DNA from: a virus
Strand: one strand, 5' to 3'
Length of the DNA stretch: 41,789 nucleotides
Virus record (IMG/VR): IMGVR_UViG_3300036860_000309
Coordinates: 1 to 41,789 of that record
The translations under genes and the position numbers were made by a program. This document shows positions 7,404 through 14,684 of the stretch, in pieces; position 1 is the stretch's first letter; the number at the start of each line of letters is the position of its first letter. The notes beneath the pieces were generated by a model. That model saw only the letters and a list, made by a program, of their open reading frames with translations, ran no database searches and had not been told where the DNA came from.

Positions 7404-8155
7404 CAGAACTGTCTTTCATCATGTTAAGCAGAAGGTTCTTCGAGCACGCTTTCTGGCTCGAGGAACGGCATTTTTCGCCAGCCGAGGCGTGGTTGGATTG
7501 CGTCCGCATGGCGGCCTTCCGACCACACCGTCGATTGGTGAAAGGTGAAATCGTCGAGATACCCAGAGGGGGGATTGTCGCCTCAGAGCGCTTCCTCTCG
7601 GACCGCTGGACGTGGTCCAGGACGAAAGTCCGATCGTTTCTTGACACGCTGAAGAAGGAAGCAATGATTTCCGTGGGAAAAGACCACGGAAATACCATCA
7701 TAATGCTATGCAATTTCGAGCGTTATAACACACGTAGTGACGAGAAAGAACCCGGGAAAGACCAGGGAAAGACCAACGGAGAACCACCCGAAGACCAAAT
7801 AGAAGAAGGTAAAGAATGTTTTTCGGCACACGCTATTTGCGTGCGCGAGGCATTACCAAAGTTTGAGGAGGTCTTGAAGTATGCTGGAACGCTAGTTCCA
7901 CCGTGTGCCGAAGATTACGCGCAGAAGTGGTTTGAAGAGGTCGAATCCCGCGGATGGTGCGACCGCAACGGCATCCCGATTCAAAAATGGAAGCCATCAC
8001 TCAGCGCTTGGTGGAGAGGCGTCAGAAACAACCAAGCCGAGCGCGGTGCGCGAGGCAGTAACATCCAAAACAAACATGCAAACCGAACTACAGCCGATAG
8101 GGAGCGAGATCGAACTGGCTTTGAGCCAGCTAAAATCCCCACCCGCCTCCTATAA
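7400..8155 (+). CDS. Replication initiator-like winged-helix protein, 251 aa
   Basis: The N-terminal domain has ASERFLSDRWTWSRTKVRSFLDTLKKEAMI, a winged-helix region typical of phage replication initiators. A charged linker (EPGKDQGKTNGEPPEDQ) follows, then a C-terminal helical domain with SLSAWWRGVRNNQAERG. ATG 7400 overlaps the HNH stop. The 3' end overlaps the next gene by 80 nt in another frame. By analogy with lambda O/P and DnaD/DnaC-type pairs it would recruit the downstream ATPase loader; any origin it binds was not identified. Confidence 0.65.
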   Translation: MTELSFIMLSRRFFEHAFWLEERHFSPAEAWLDCVRMAAFRPHRRLVKGEIVEIPRGGIVASERFLSDRWTWSRTKVRSFLDTLKKEAMISVGKDHGNTIIMLCNFERYNTRSDEKEPGKDQGKTNGEPPEDQIEEGKECFSAHAICVREALPKFEEVLKYAGTLVPPCAEDYAQKWFEEVESRGWCDRNGIPIQKWKPSLSAWWRGVRNNQAERGARGSNIQNKHANRTTADRERDRTGFEPAKIPTRLL

Positions 8156-8762
8156 ATCGCCAGAGGAAGCCGAAGAAGCATGGAGGCTGCACAAGGCCAG
8201 GACTGAGTGCGGCACGCGGCTACTCAACGCCGGCTACCCGAGGCGCGCCATTGCCAACCTCGCGACCATGCATGGGCCTGGAATGGAATGCGCTCGAGCA
8301 ATGTATCCGCTGATTGCGAAAGGCAGCATCATCTTCCTGATTGGCGACCGTGGCCCCGGCAAAACGCAAATCGGCACTTGGATTGCCTCTCAGCGAATCA
8401 TGGACGGCGCCGGCGCTGGCGTCTACCGCAAGGCGCTGGACCTATGGGGCGAGATTCGCGCCACTTGGCGACAGGGTTCGGAGAAGACCGAAGACGACGT
8501 CGAGCGCCGCTACAAGCGCGCAGAGTTCCTCGTGGTCGATGAGGCGCAGGAACGCGGCGACACGGAAGGCGACAGGCAATGGTGCGACCGAATGTTCACG
8601 CACATTCTCGACCATCGCTACGACGGCATGCTGCCGACGCTGCTTATCGCGAACCTGAATCCCGAAGGATACGAGGCAACGATACCGGCCAGCATCCGGA
8701 GCCGAGTAGCGGAATGCGGAGGCGTAAAGCACTGCGACTGGCCGAGCTACCGAACCGCATAG
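8076..8762 (+). CDS. DnaC-like AAA+ helicase loader
   Basis: A 228-aa P-loop ATPase. Walker A is GDRGPGKT at residues 90-97 and Walker B is FLVVDEA at 151-157, followed by a sensor-like LLIANLNPEGY and the terminal SIRSRVAECGG. DnaC/IstB-type proteins load replicative helicase at the origin. The first methionine (8076) lies inside the preceding gene, so the genes overlap by 80 nt. No in-frame ATG lies between it and residue 65, and a later start would remove the N-terminal partner-binding region. Confidence 0.82.
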   Translation: MQTELQPIGSEIELALSQLKSPPASYKSPEEAEEAWRLHKARTECGTRLLNAGYPRRAIANLATMHGPGMECARAMYPLIAKGSIIFLIGDRGPGKTQIGTWIASQRIMDGAGAGVYRKALDLWGEIRATWRQGSEKTEDDVERRYKRAEFLVVDEAQERGDTEGDRQWCDRMFTHILDHRYDGMLPTLLIANLNPEGYEATIPASIRSRVAECGGVKHCDWPSYRTA

Positions 8763-8764
8763 CC

Positions 8765-8902
8765 ATGCCATCCACACTCTCACGCCTCGAACGCAACGCC
8801 TACATGCGCGCATGGCGCCGCAAGAACCAAGCGACCTGGCGACCATATGCAACCGAGGCAATGCGGAAGCACCGCGCGAAGAAGAAACCACACCAAGCAT
8901 GA
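8765..8902 (+). CDS. Small basic protein, 45 aa
   Basis: ATG at 8765, 2 nt after the loader stop. Very basic with NAYMRAWRRKNQ, similar in style to the 56-aa protein at 37178 (QREWYMRKYW). Such mini-proteins are frequent in phages and often resemble the start of HNH proteins. Ends overlapping the next ATG. Confidence 0.5.
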   Translation: MPSTLSRLERNAYMRAWRRKNQATWRPYATEAMRKHRAKKKPHQA

Positions 8903-9141
8903 ATGCCAAAGAGTACCTCGACAGCAACCGAAATCGAATCCTCGAGACCTATCGCGGCAGATTGCCGGACTGCTTCATCGTCTATCGCACGCATCCAGAT
9001 AGGGGCGTAACAGGTCCAGCATTAGCCATCTTCCAGAACTTCGAATCGCTATACGGGAAGTTGCAACGAATTGCGGACGAACTGGACAAGCGATTCGGAA
9101 TCGACGTTGCATCATGCTGGTTTGACGACTCGGACGACTGA
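8899..9141 (+). CDS. Hypothetical protein, 80 aa
   Basis: Coupled by ATGA to the previous gene. The product is compact and mixed-charge (ESLYGKLQRIADELDKRFGIDV) with an acidic end. It is the last gene of the early operon before the control region at 9142-9405. Function unknown. Confidence 0.55.
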   Translation: MNAKEYLDSNRNRILETYRGRLPDCFIVYRTHPDRGVTGPALAIFQNFESLYGKLQRIADELDKRFGIDVASCWFDDSDD

Positions 9142-9405
9142 CTCGAACCATGCACACCACGCACACTGACTCGCCAACGTTCCACGTGGAACAATCAAGC
9201 AAGACTGACTTGAACCGAAAGGGATTACAAGGGGTATACGGGGAAACGCAAGACTTTTCTATTATCCATGAATGAGAAATACCTATTCTCAAGATCGCAC
9301 TATGAGACTCTCACCCCTGAGAAGGCATCTCTTTTCTGAGAATGTTGCCTGCGTAGCTTTTGTCTCCCACGAAATTCGCATAAGGGGTACCAAAACCGTC
9401 TTCTC
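9142..9405. promoter_or_regulatory. Non-coding control region upstream of small terminase (candidate cos/operator)
   Basis: These 264 bp hold no convincing ORF. From left to right they contain GACTCGAACC, the palindrome GTTCCACGTGGAAC, GACTTGAACC, and six TGAGAA/TTCTCA hexamers that continue over the start of the terminase gene. In lambda the region just upstream of the small terminase gene is cos, with a two-fold symmetric nick site and repeated terminase-binding sites; the layout here fits that by position. It is also the natural place for the late-operon promoter, but no clear -35/-10 pair could be assigned. Confidence 0.5.
9178..9193. promoter_or_regulatory. parS-like / cosN-like palindrome
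   Basis: CGTTCCACGTGGAACA contains the perfect 14-bp palindrome GTTCCACGTGGAAC. It differs by one base from TGTTCCACGTGGAACA, the chromosomal parS sequence bound by ParB in many bacteria. No ParA or ParB gene is recognisable in the window. Its place upstream of terminase genes also allows a cosN-like nicking site. Confidence 0.55.
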
Positions 9406-9416
9406 ATGACTGAGAA
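9273..9416. repeat. Cluster of TGAGAA/TTCTCA sites
   Basis: Exact hexamers occur at 9273, 9286 (inverted), 9318, 9337, 9401 (inverted) and 9411, and the near-copy TGAGACTCTCA at 9303-9313. The pairs at 9273-9291 and 9401-9416 are inverted repeats with 7- and 4-nt spacers, and the last one spans the terminase ATG at 9406. This looks like a multi-site binding region for a dimeric protein, perhaps the small terminase itself or a repressor. Confidence 0.55.
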
Positions 9417-10035
9417 CTGTCCAACATTCGCCGCAAACTGGGTGGAACTGGCCGATTTGCTACAGGTGGACCGCCGTTCGCTGCAGACCTGGCGGAAGGA
9501 CCCGGAACTTCAGGACTACCCGCGCTGTCGGCCGGACGGTCGGAAGGACGTGGAGGCATGGCGCGTCTGGATTATCGCGCACAACCTGAAGCAGCGCGGT
9601 GCGGTGGACGAAACGCCGACCAACGGCGAGCCGGTCTCCCTTGCCGACTGGAAGAAGCGCCGCGAGCAACTGATTTGCACTGGTCTCGAGCGGAAGATTC
9701 AGATTGCCGAGGGTACGCTGCTGGTGGCCGCTGACCTGGAAGTGAGTCTCGGTCAACTCCTGTCTGCCATACAGTCCGCGCTTTCGAGGTTTCCCAGTGA
9801 GAACGCTCGGTCTTTGGTGGGACTCAAAGACCCGCAGGAAGTCCAAAGACGCATGGAGGAATATATCGACGCGCTACTCGGCCAGCTCCAACTGACGACA
9901 TACCTAGACGCGTCGGCCACAGAAGCGGATCAGCACGTCGGTCAGCATGCCATCGCGAACCTGCGGCCCAAGTTTACCATGAACCCTCTGGACTTGGAAC
10001 CGCGGAAGAAGAAATCGAAAAGATTCCGAAAATAG
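9406..10035 (+). CDS. terS: Terminase small subunit (gpNu1-like), 209 aa
   Basis: The N-terminal winged-helix DNA-binding segment reads NWVELADLLQVDRRSLQTWRKDP (residues about 11-33), the pattern of lambda Nu1-type subunits. A helical middle follows that should mediate oligomerisation and large-subunit contact, and the tail is very basic (PRKKKSKRFRK). The small subunit recognises the packaging site and recruits the large terminase encoded at 11741. The repeats overlapping its start codon suggest autoregulation or a cosB-like site (inference). Confidence 0.8.
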   Translation: MTENCPTFAANWVELADLLQVDRRSLQTWRKDPELQDYPRCRPDGRKDVEAWRVWIIAHNLKQRGAVDETPTNGEPVSLADWKKRREQLICTGLERKIQIAEGTLLVAADLEVSLGQLLSAIQSALSRFPSENARSLVGLKDPQEVQRRMEEYIDALLGQLQLTTYLDASATEADQHVGQHAIANLRPKFTMNPLDLEPRKKKSKRFRK

Positions 10036-10075
10036 TTCTTGCGTCTTCCGTAAAAAAGACGAATCTCTCCGCGTC

Positions 10076-10921
10076 ATGAAAACACAAACTGAATCACAAC
10101 TCCCGAATTACCGCATCTATGACCGCACGGGAGGCGGTGTCACCGAGGACATCTACGCAGAGTCATTGGAGGATGCGATCGAAGAGGGCCGCGCGTGGAT
10201 AGAGGCTGGCGACTGGAGCGGCCTTGCTGGCGAGGATAGCGGTGAAGGACGGCAGTATGTTATCGGCGTGCCGCTCGAATGCAGCGTCCGAGAAATCGTC
10301 CGGTATGACGACTCTCAGGATGATGGCGAGGCGGGTGAGATCGATGACGATGCCACTGTTGCCGGGGACGAATACGATTGCTCCGGCGAATATAGCGACA
10401 CTCTGCCCGACTGTGAGCAAGCCGAACACGCGAGCGCAGATGACGAGGCGGACGAAGAGGGCCACGTCTGGCGCTCTCCATATTCCGTGGTCGGCGGCTG
10501 TAAGGAAAATCCTGGTGTGTGGGGCGGCAACGGAACCGCGATGAATTTCCACGAGGTCTGCCGTCTATGTGGCTGCCACAAGCATACTCATTCCTACGGC
10601 AGCCAGCGAAACGATGGTGACCCGCGCGAGAAAATCACGATTAAAGACCGCGACGAAGAGAGCGAGGCGTGGCTCAAGCGTACGCATGAAGACGAGGGCT
10701 TCATCCCAGATTGGCTTGCCGAGATGCTCGACTGTCTCCCCACACTGCGCATGACTGAGGCCCAGGCCCGCGAATATGTCGCCGAACATAACGACGATGG
10801 CGATCTGGACGAGGACGATCTAGAGCACGCCTTCGCCGCGATCTTCGGTCGCCGAGTCAATGATGAGGATCGCAATGAAGGGCTCTGGAGTCACCTGTGT
10901 GCAGCAATCCCCGCCGAATAA
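10076..10921 (+). CDS. Very acidic hypothetical protein with Cys/His cluster, 281 aa
   Basis: Strikingly rich in Asp/Glu, especially around residues 80-130. A central segment has HVWRSPYSVVGGCKENPGVWG followed by EVCRLCGCHKHTH, a likely zinc site. The arrangement VGG..ENPGVWG...EVCR.CG is one seen in phage and plasmid proteins of unknown role. Its strong acidity could suit DNA mimicry, but that is speculation. It lies between the two terminase genes, an unusual insertion site. Confidence 0.6.
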   Translation: MKTQTESQLPNYRIYDRTGGGVTEDIYAESLEDAIEEGRAWIEAGDWSGLAGEDSGEGRQYVIGVPLECSVREIVRYDDSQDDGEAGEIDDDATVAGDEYDCSGEYSDTLPDCEQAEHASADDEADEEGHVWRSPYSVVGGCKENPGVWGGNGTAMNFHEVCRLCGCHKHTHSYGSQRNDGDPREKITIKDRDEESEAWLKRTHEDEGFIPDWLAEMLDCLPTLRMTEAQAREYVAEHNDDGDLDEDDLEHAFAAIFGRRVNDEDRNEGLWSHLCAAIPAE

Positions 10922-10926
10922 CTCCC

Positions 10927-11262
10927 ATGAAACCCCAATCAACTCCTTCACCCTCCGTTGCGGCCCAGCGCGAACCAACGCCGCAAACGTGGCTCCGCGC
11001 ACTCCTCCGAGACATTCAGCGACGGGACGATATATTCGCATTGCTCGCGGAGGATGATCCTGACGCCCTGCTGACGTGTCTTGCGGAATGTGAGCAGTTA
11101 ATCCGCTCTTACGCCGCCCTGGAAGCCCGCAATGCAGAGCTGGAGAGAGCGCTGGATGCCGTATCGGGGGCGCTGCTATCTGTCCGCTTGGCAGATGTTC
11201 ACGCCGATGCGCGCCGCCAAATTATCGCCGCCCGTGCGCTGCTGGAAAGGCAGGGGGTATGA
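10927..11262 (+). CDS. Hypothetical helical protein, 111 aa
   Basis: ATG 10927 is 5 nt after the previous stop. The N-terminus is proline-rich, followed by leucine-rich helices with a likely coiled coil (YAALEARNAELERALDAV). The end overlaps the next ATG (ATGA). No domain was recognised. Confidence 0.55.
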   Translation: MKPQSTPSPSVAAQREPTPQTWLRALLRDIQRRDDIFALLAEDDPDALLTCLAECEQLIRSYAALEARNAELERALDAVSGALLSVRLADVHADARRQIIAARALLERQGV

Positions 11263-11501
11263 GCGACGGCGATAAGCTCAAAGCCTTGCGCGAACGATTG
11301 TGGGCGAGAGCCGAAAACGCATATTGCGACATGATCGCCATTGCCCGCAAAGACGAATCTTTAGGGTGGGAGATTAAAGTCGAGCGCGGCGGATTTGGGC
11401 GCAAGGAACTTGATGCGCACATTGCTGGCGGCGAGAAGTTGGGGCGGCACCGCGCATTCGCTGAGGTATGCCGCGAAATTGATATCTTACTCAACTCATG
11501 A
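11259..11501 (+). CDS. Hypothetical protein, 80 aa
   Basis: Coupled by ATGA upstream and downstream. Charged helical N-terminus (LKALRERLWARAENAYCDMI), then GWEIKVERGGFGRKELDAHI. Unknown function. Confidence 0.5.
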   Translation: MSDGDKLKALRERLWARAENAYCDMIAIARKDESLGWEIKVERGGFGRKELDAHIAGGEKLGRHRAFAEVCREIDILLNS

Positions 11502-11683
11502 CCTTCGCCGAACAACTCCGCGCAGCGCGTAAGCGGCTTGGGCTCACGCAGGCCGAACTTGCAACCCTTCTCGGCGTCTCATTCGAGGGCGTCAGCAAGT
11601 GGGAACGCGGACTATCCGAGCCGTCCAGAATAACGCAGGAGGGGGCGCTGGCGAGACTTAAACGACACAAGAAACGAAAATAG
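11498..11683 (+). CDS. XRE-family HTH protein, 61 aa
   Basis: Almost entirely a Cro/C1-type helix-turn-helix: LRAARKRLGLTQAELATLLG followed by VSFEGVSKWERG at residues about 6-40, with a basic tail. It is Cro-sized and lacks the C-terminal dimerisation or cleavage domain of a CI repressor. It could regulate the packaging genes or act as a Cro-like switch; no operator could be tied to it. The 57 bp to the large terminase contain nothing else obvious. Confidence 0.75.
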   Translation: MTFAEQLRAARKRLGLTQAELATLLGVSFEGVSKWERGLSEPSRITQEGALARLKRHKKRK

Positions 11684-11740
11684 ACAGTACGACGGAAACC
11701 ACATGGCACTGTTCGGCTGATTGAAATCCCCGCGTCCTTC

Positions 11741-13720
11741 ATGGGCGCGCCAGAACCCGGCAGATTTCTCGACCCTAAAGCGTGGCTTCGTCGCCTGATT
11801 CAAGCGACGCTGCGGCCGCGACCGAAGACGCGGCTATGGGAATGGCTCGAGCGCTGGGTGTCCATTCCGGTCGAGAGCGGGTCGCCGAATCCTGGGCCGT
11901 TGCGGTTATCGCGCTTCCCAATCTTCCGCGGACTCTACGACCTAGTGCAGCAACCGGGCGTCCACTTCGTGACGCTGTGCGCCAGCGCGCGCGTGGGCAA
12001 GACGCTGTTCTCGATTTGCATCGTCCTGTGGTGGATTGCCGAGAAGTTCGGGCAAATCGTCTGGCTGGACCCAACGAAGACTTCGGCATTGCGCCTGGTC
12101 CGTTCGGAACTAGACCAATTCCTTTTACAGTGTCCGCCGGTCAAGGCGCTGGCAATCGTCACCAAAACCATGTGGACGGCGCTCTCGAAGCAGTTTCGCG
12201 GCAAGGTTCTGCGCATCGTTCCGTCCGGCGCCGAGGCGGACCTTCACGGATTCCAGGCGGAACTCGCGGTCATCAACGAATCCGACCGCTGCCACCGTTC
12301 GATTGACCGCGACGCGACCAGCGCTGACAAGATTATTGCGCGGACGCGCCAGTTCGCGCACACGCGGCTAATCCTCAAGAACTCGACGCCGACCGAGGAA
12401 CTTGGGGACGTGTGGCAGGATTTTCTGCGAGGCTCTCAGCATTATTGCTACCTGCCGTGTCCGCATTGTGAGAAATACCAGCGGCTGACCTTTTTTGCAG
12501 AGACAAAGGAAGTACCGTTCGACGAAGAACTGCGTCCGTTATCGAACGGTGCAACTCGCGAAGAGCGGACCGGGTGGATTCGGTTTGACCAGTTTTCGAT
12601 TTACGAGACACGGCTTTCCCCGGATGATGCCACGCAGACTGAACAGGTCAAGGTTGGGTATGATGTCGATGAAGTAGAGAAGGGTGCGACCTACGTCTGT
12701 GCGTACTGCAAGCGTGACATCGAGTGGTGCGCAATCAACGGCATGCTGACTCGCTACAAGTGGGTGGCGCACAATCCGAAGGCGCCGCGCGACCGTATCT
12801 CGGCGCACTTGTCCGCACTTTATTCGCCGTTCGAGTTCTGGGGCATCATCGCGAAGGAGTTCCTCGAGTCCAAGGGCAGCTTGGCGCGAATGATTAAGTT
12901 CGAGACGCTGACTCTTGGCCGGCCATTCATCCGATACCGGACGGCGGTCAAAGAGAGCGACATTGATAAGGTCATCGCGCGCAGTCCTCGCTATCTGCAG
13001 GGACAGATACCGATGGAGCCGGAAATCCTAACCATGACGGCTGATATCCAAGGCGAGCAACTCTACTACGTCATACGCGCATGGGGAATCCAATGGGACC
13101 ACCCGGACAAGCCTACCTGGTGCGCGCTGGTCGATTGGGGCGAAGCCATTAATTGGGACCAACTGGAAGAATTCTGCGGCTGGCGTCCGCGCGCTGACGG
13201 AACGTTGCGCAAGTTCCGATTCACGCGGCCGGACGGAACCGTTAGGGAATACATCGTGACCAGTGGATTGGTGGATTCAGGCTATGAGGCCAAGCAAGGC
13301 AAGGAAGTCTACGAATTCTGCCTGAAGCACGCCGAAATGCTTTCGCCGTACAAAGGCAGCGACCGCAGCAAGGTGCGCGGCGACACGGTGCGGACGACGC
13401 CGATTCTAAACGGCAAACTAGAATTGATTCTCGCTTGGTCCGACTACTTCGCCGCGGCCCTATACTACAACGCGATTCGTGATGGACGAAACGGCGTCGG
13501 CGACCTGATTAACTGGTGGCTTCCTTACAACGCGGACCCGCAATACAAGGCGCAACTCACGAATGAACGACAGGTGGAAGAGAACGGCAAGCTGACCTGG
13601 AAGGACAGCGGCAATAACCACTTGGGCGACTGCGAGAAGATGCAGGAAGTCTTGCGCGACACAATCGAGGCCATGCTGGACGAGATTCGCGCGGAAAAGC
13701 CGTTGGAAGAGGCGGCGTGA
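11741..13720 (+). CDS. terL: Terminase large subunit (lambda gpA-like), 659 aa
   Basis: A lambda gpA-type packaging motor. The ATPase has the deviant Walker A CASARVGKT at residues 80-88 and a Walker B-type LAVINESD at about 175-182. Two zinc-ribbon pairs follow (CPHCEKYQ and CAYCKRD), then an RNase H-like nuclease domain opening with LTMTADIQGEQLYYVIRAWG. Length matches gpA (about 640 aa). It packages DNA into the procapsid through the portal and cuts at cos. The stop is followed at once by a large structured inverted repeat. Confidence 0.9.
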   Translation: MGAPEPGRFLDPKAWLRRLIQATLRPRPKTRLWEWLERWVSIPVESGSPNPGPLRLSRFPIFRGLYDLVQQPGVHFVTLCASARVGKTLFSICIVLWWIAEKFGQIVWLDPTKTSALRLVRSELDQFLLQCPPVKALAIVTKTMWTALSKQFRGKVLRIVPSGAEADLHGFQAELAVINESDRCHRSIDRDATSADKIIARTRQFAHTRLILKNSTPTEELGDVWQDFLRGSQHYCYLPCPHCEKYQRLTFFAETKEVPFDEELRPLSNGATREERTGWIRFDQFSIYETRLSPDDATQTEQVKVGYDVDEVEKGATYVCAYCKRDIEWCAINGMLTRYKWVAHNPKAPRDRISAHLSALYSPFEFWGIIAKEFLESKGSLARMIKFETLTLGRPFIRYRTAVKESDIDKVIARSPRYLQGQIPMEPEILTMTADIQGEQLYYVIRAWGIQWDHPDKPTWCALVDWGEAINWDQLEEFCGWRPRADGTLRKFRFTRPDGTVREYIVTSGLVDSGYEAKQGKEVYEFCLKHAEMLSPYKGSDRSKVRGDTVRTTPILNGKLELILAWSDYFAAALYYNAIRDGRNGVGDLINWWLPYNADPQYKAQLTNERQVEENGKLTWKDSGNNHLGDCEKMQEVLRDTIEAMLDEIRAEKPLEEAA

Positions 13721-13803
13721 TTCTCTGAAGAGTCCGGGCAGCAGCACTCTTTTCGGAATGCTGCTGCGTACTGGATTTGAACCAGACCGGAGTCTTCAGA
13801 GAA
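13721..13803. repeat. Structured three-way-junction element after terL
   Basis: Arms TTCTCTGAAGAGTCCGG (13721-13737) and its complement at 13787-13803 pair at 16 of 17 positions. Inside are a perfect 9-bp hairpin (GCAGCAGCA at 13738-13746 with 13759-13767) and a small hairpin at 13771-13785. On the minus strand the small hairpin reads as a tRNA T-arm-like CTGG-TTCAAAT-CCAG. It begins immediately after the terminase stop and GACTCGAACC follows at 13806. It may act as a two-way terminator, an RNA processing site or a tRNA-like relic. Confidence 0.65.
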
Positions 13804-13862
13804 CCGACTCGAACCCTATTTCAGCAACATCGCCACTGCAAGCAGCAAAACGGCGGACCGGG

Positions 13863-14096
13863 TCATAATGCTGGAAGGACGCCAAACAACTTCGCGATAA
13901 AAAGCACCAAGGCTATCCCGATGAACGCGGCCAGGATGATCCACACGGGTTGCGGAATCGGAATTCCACTCCACTTCACAAGGGCGATGATTGCCCAGCA
14001 AACGATGGCGGCGATGGCGAACCATACTAGAAGGCCAATCAGCGACCCGGCTGATGGCATGGCAGCCACGAAGATAGAAAAGGAAAGCGCATTCAT
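13863..14096 (-). CDS. Small two-segment membrane protein, 77 aa (possible moron)
   Basis: Reads leftward against the packaging operon. Two hydrophobic segments are clear: SLIGLLVWFAIAAIVCWAII and VWIILAAFIGIALVLFIAKL, joined by a short loop containing KWSGIPIPQP. It resembles small bacterial Thivi_2564-type membrane proteins sometimes carried by phages. Opposite orientation, isolation between terL and the gpW-position gene, and structured elements on both sides suggest a moron, an independently transcribed cargo gene. A holin-like role is also possible. Confidence 0.7.
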   Translation of the reverse strand: MNALSFSIFVAAMPSAGSLIGLLVWFAIAAIVCWAIIALVKWSGIPIPQPVWIILAAFIGIALVLFIAKLFGVLPAL

Positions 14097-14122
14097 GCCA
14101 AGGGGCTCGGCGTCAAAAGCGT

Positions 14123-14238
14123 TCTGAATTGAGCGGGCCGGACGCTACCCCGGCTGACGGTCACCTGGAATATGTTCGGTCAGTGCCACCAGGGGCACGC
14201 GTGTCTGCGTATATTTCCACGCCGCCGCTCAATTCAGA
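14123..14238. repeat. Structured inverted-repeat element upstream of 14388
   Basis: A perfect 14-bp inverted repeat, TCTGAATTGAGCGG at 14123-14136 and its complement at 14225-14238, encloses about 88 nt with further hairpins (GCCGG/CCGGC at 14137-14153 and GCGTG/CACGC nearer the 3' side). Its 3' arm ends in TTCAGAGA, the same 8-mer that ends the element after terL. Bases 14239-14387 have no gene; they contain GTTCGAGTC at 14268-14276 and GGAG ahead of the next start. Confidence 0.6.
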
Positions 14239-14387
14239 GAGCTGAAAGCACTCAAACAACCGAACGAGTTCGAGTCAAGCCTCCATTGAGACCCTCGCGC
14301 CGTCGTCTGGCGACAGCCGGGGCGGTCGGCGCCATACCACGTCGGTCGCTCCGGTCCGTCAGGCATTGAGAGAACGGAGTGCGTAAA

Positions 14388-14684
14388 ATGAAACCGCACG
14401 TCAGGGACTTCATCGACACTCTCGTCATGGAAATGGAGGCGACGGCATCGACGGCATTCGTGGACGGCCTGCTTTCCGCGGCGAAGACCAAAATCACCGC
14501 GGGTCTGGGTGAGGTCGGCATGATTAGCCAGGGCACCATTAACGGCAAAAGCTTCACCCGATTTTTGGACGGCAGCCTGACGGCAATCGAAATGATGGGC
14601 GCCTGTCGCCGCGCGCTGGACCTCTACCAGGACAACGACGCGCCGCCCATTACGACGCCTGACTTTTCCAGAATCCAAATCTGA
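14388..14684 (+). CDS. Head-tail joining-type protein in gpW position, 98 aa
   Basis: ATG 14388 is preceded by GGAG at good spacing; a GTG at 14379 is possible but overlaps that site. It lies between terL and portal, where lambda has gpW. The sequence (INGKSFTRFLDGSLTAIEMMGACRRALDLYQDND) has the helix-hairpin-helix rhythm of gpW-like connectors but is longer. The function is inferred mainly from position. Stop and portal start overlap by one base (TGATG). Confidence 0.6.
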   Translation: MKPHVRDFIDTLVMEMEATASTAFVDGLLSAAKTKITAGLGEVGMISQGTINGKSFTRFLDGSLTAIEMMGACRRALDLYQDNDAPPITTPDFSRIQI

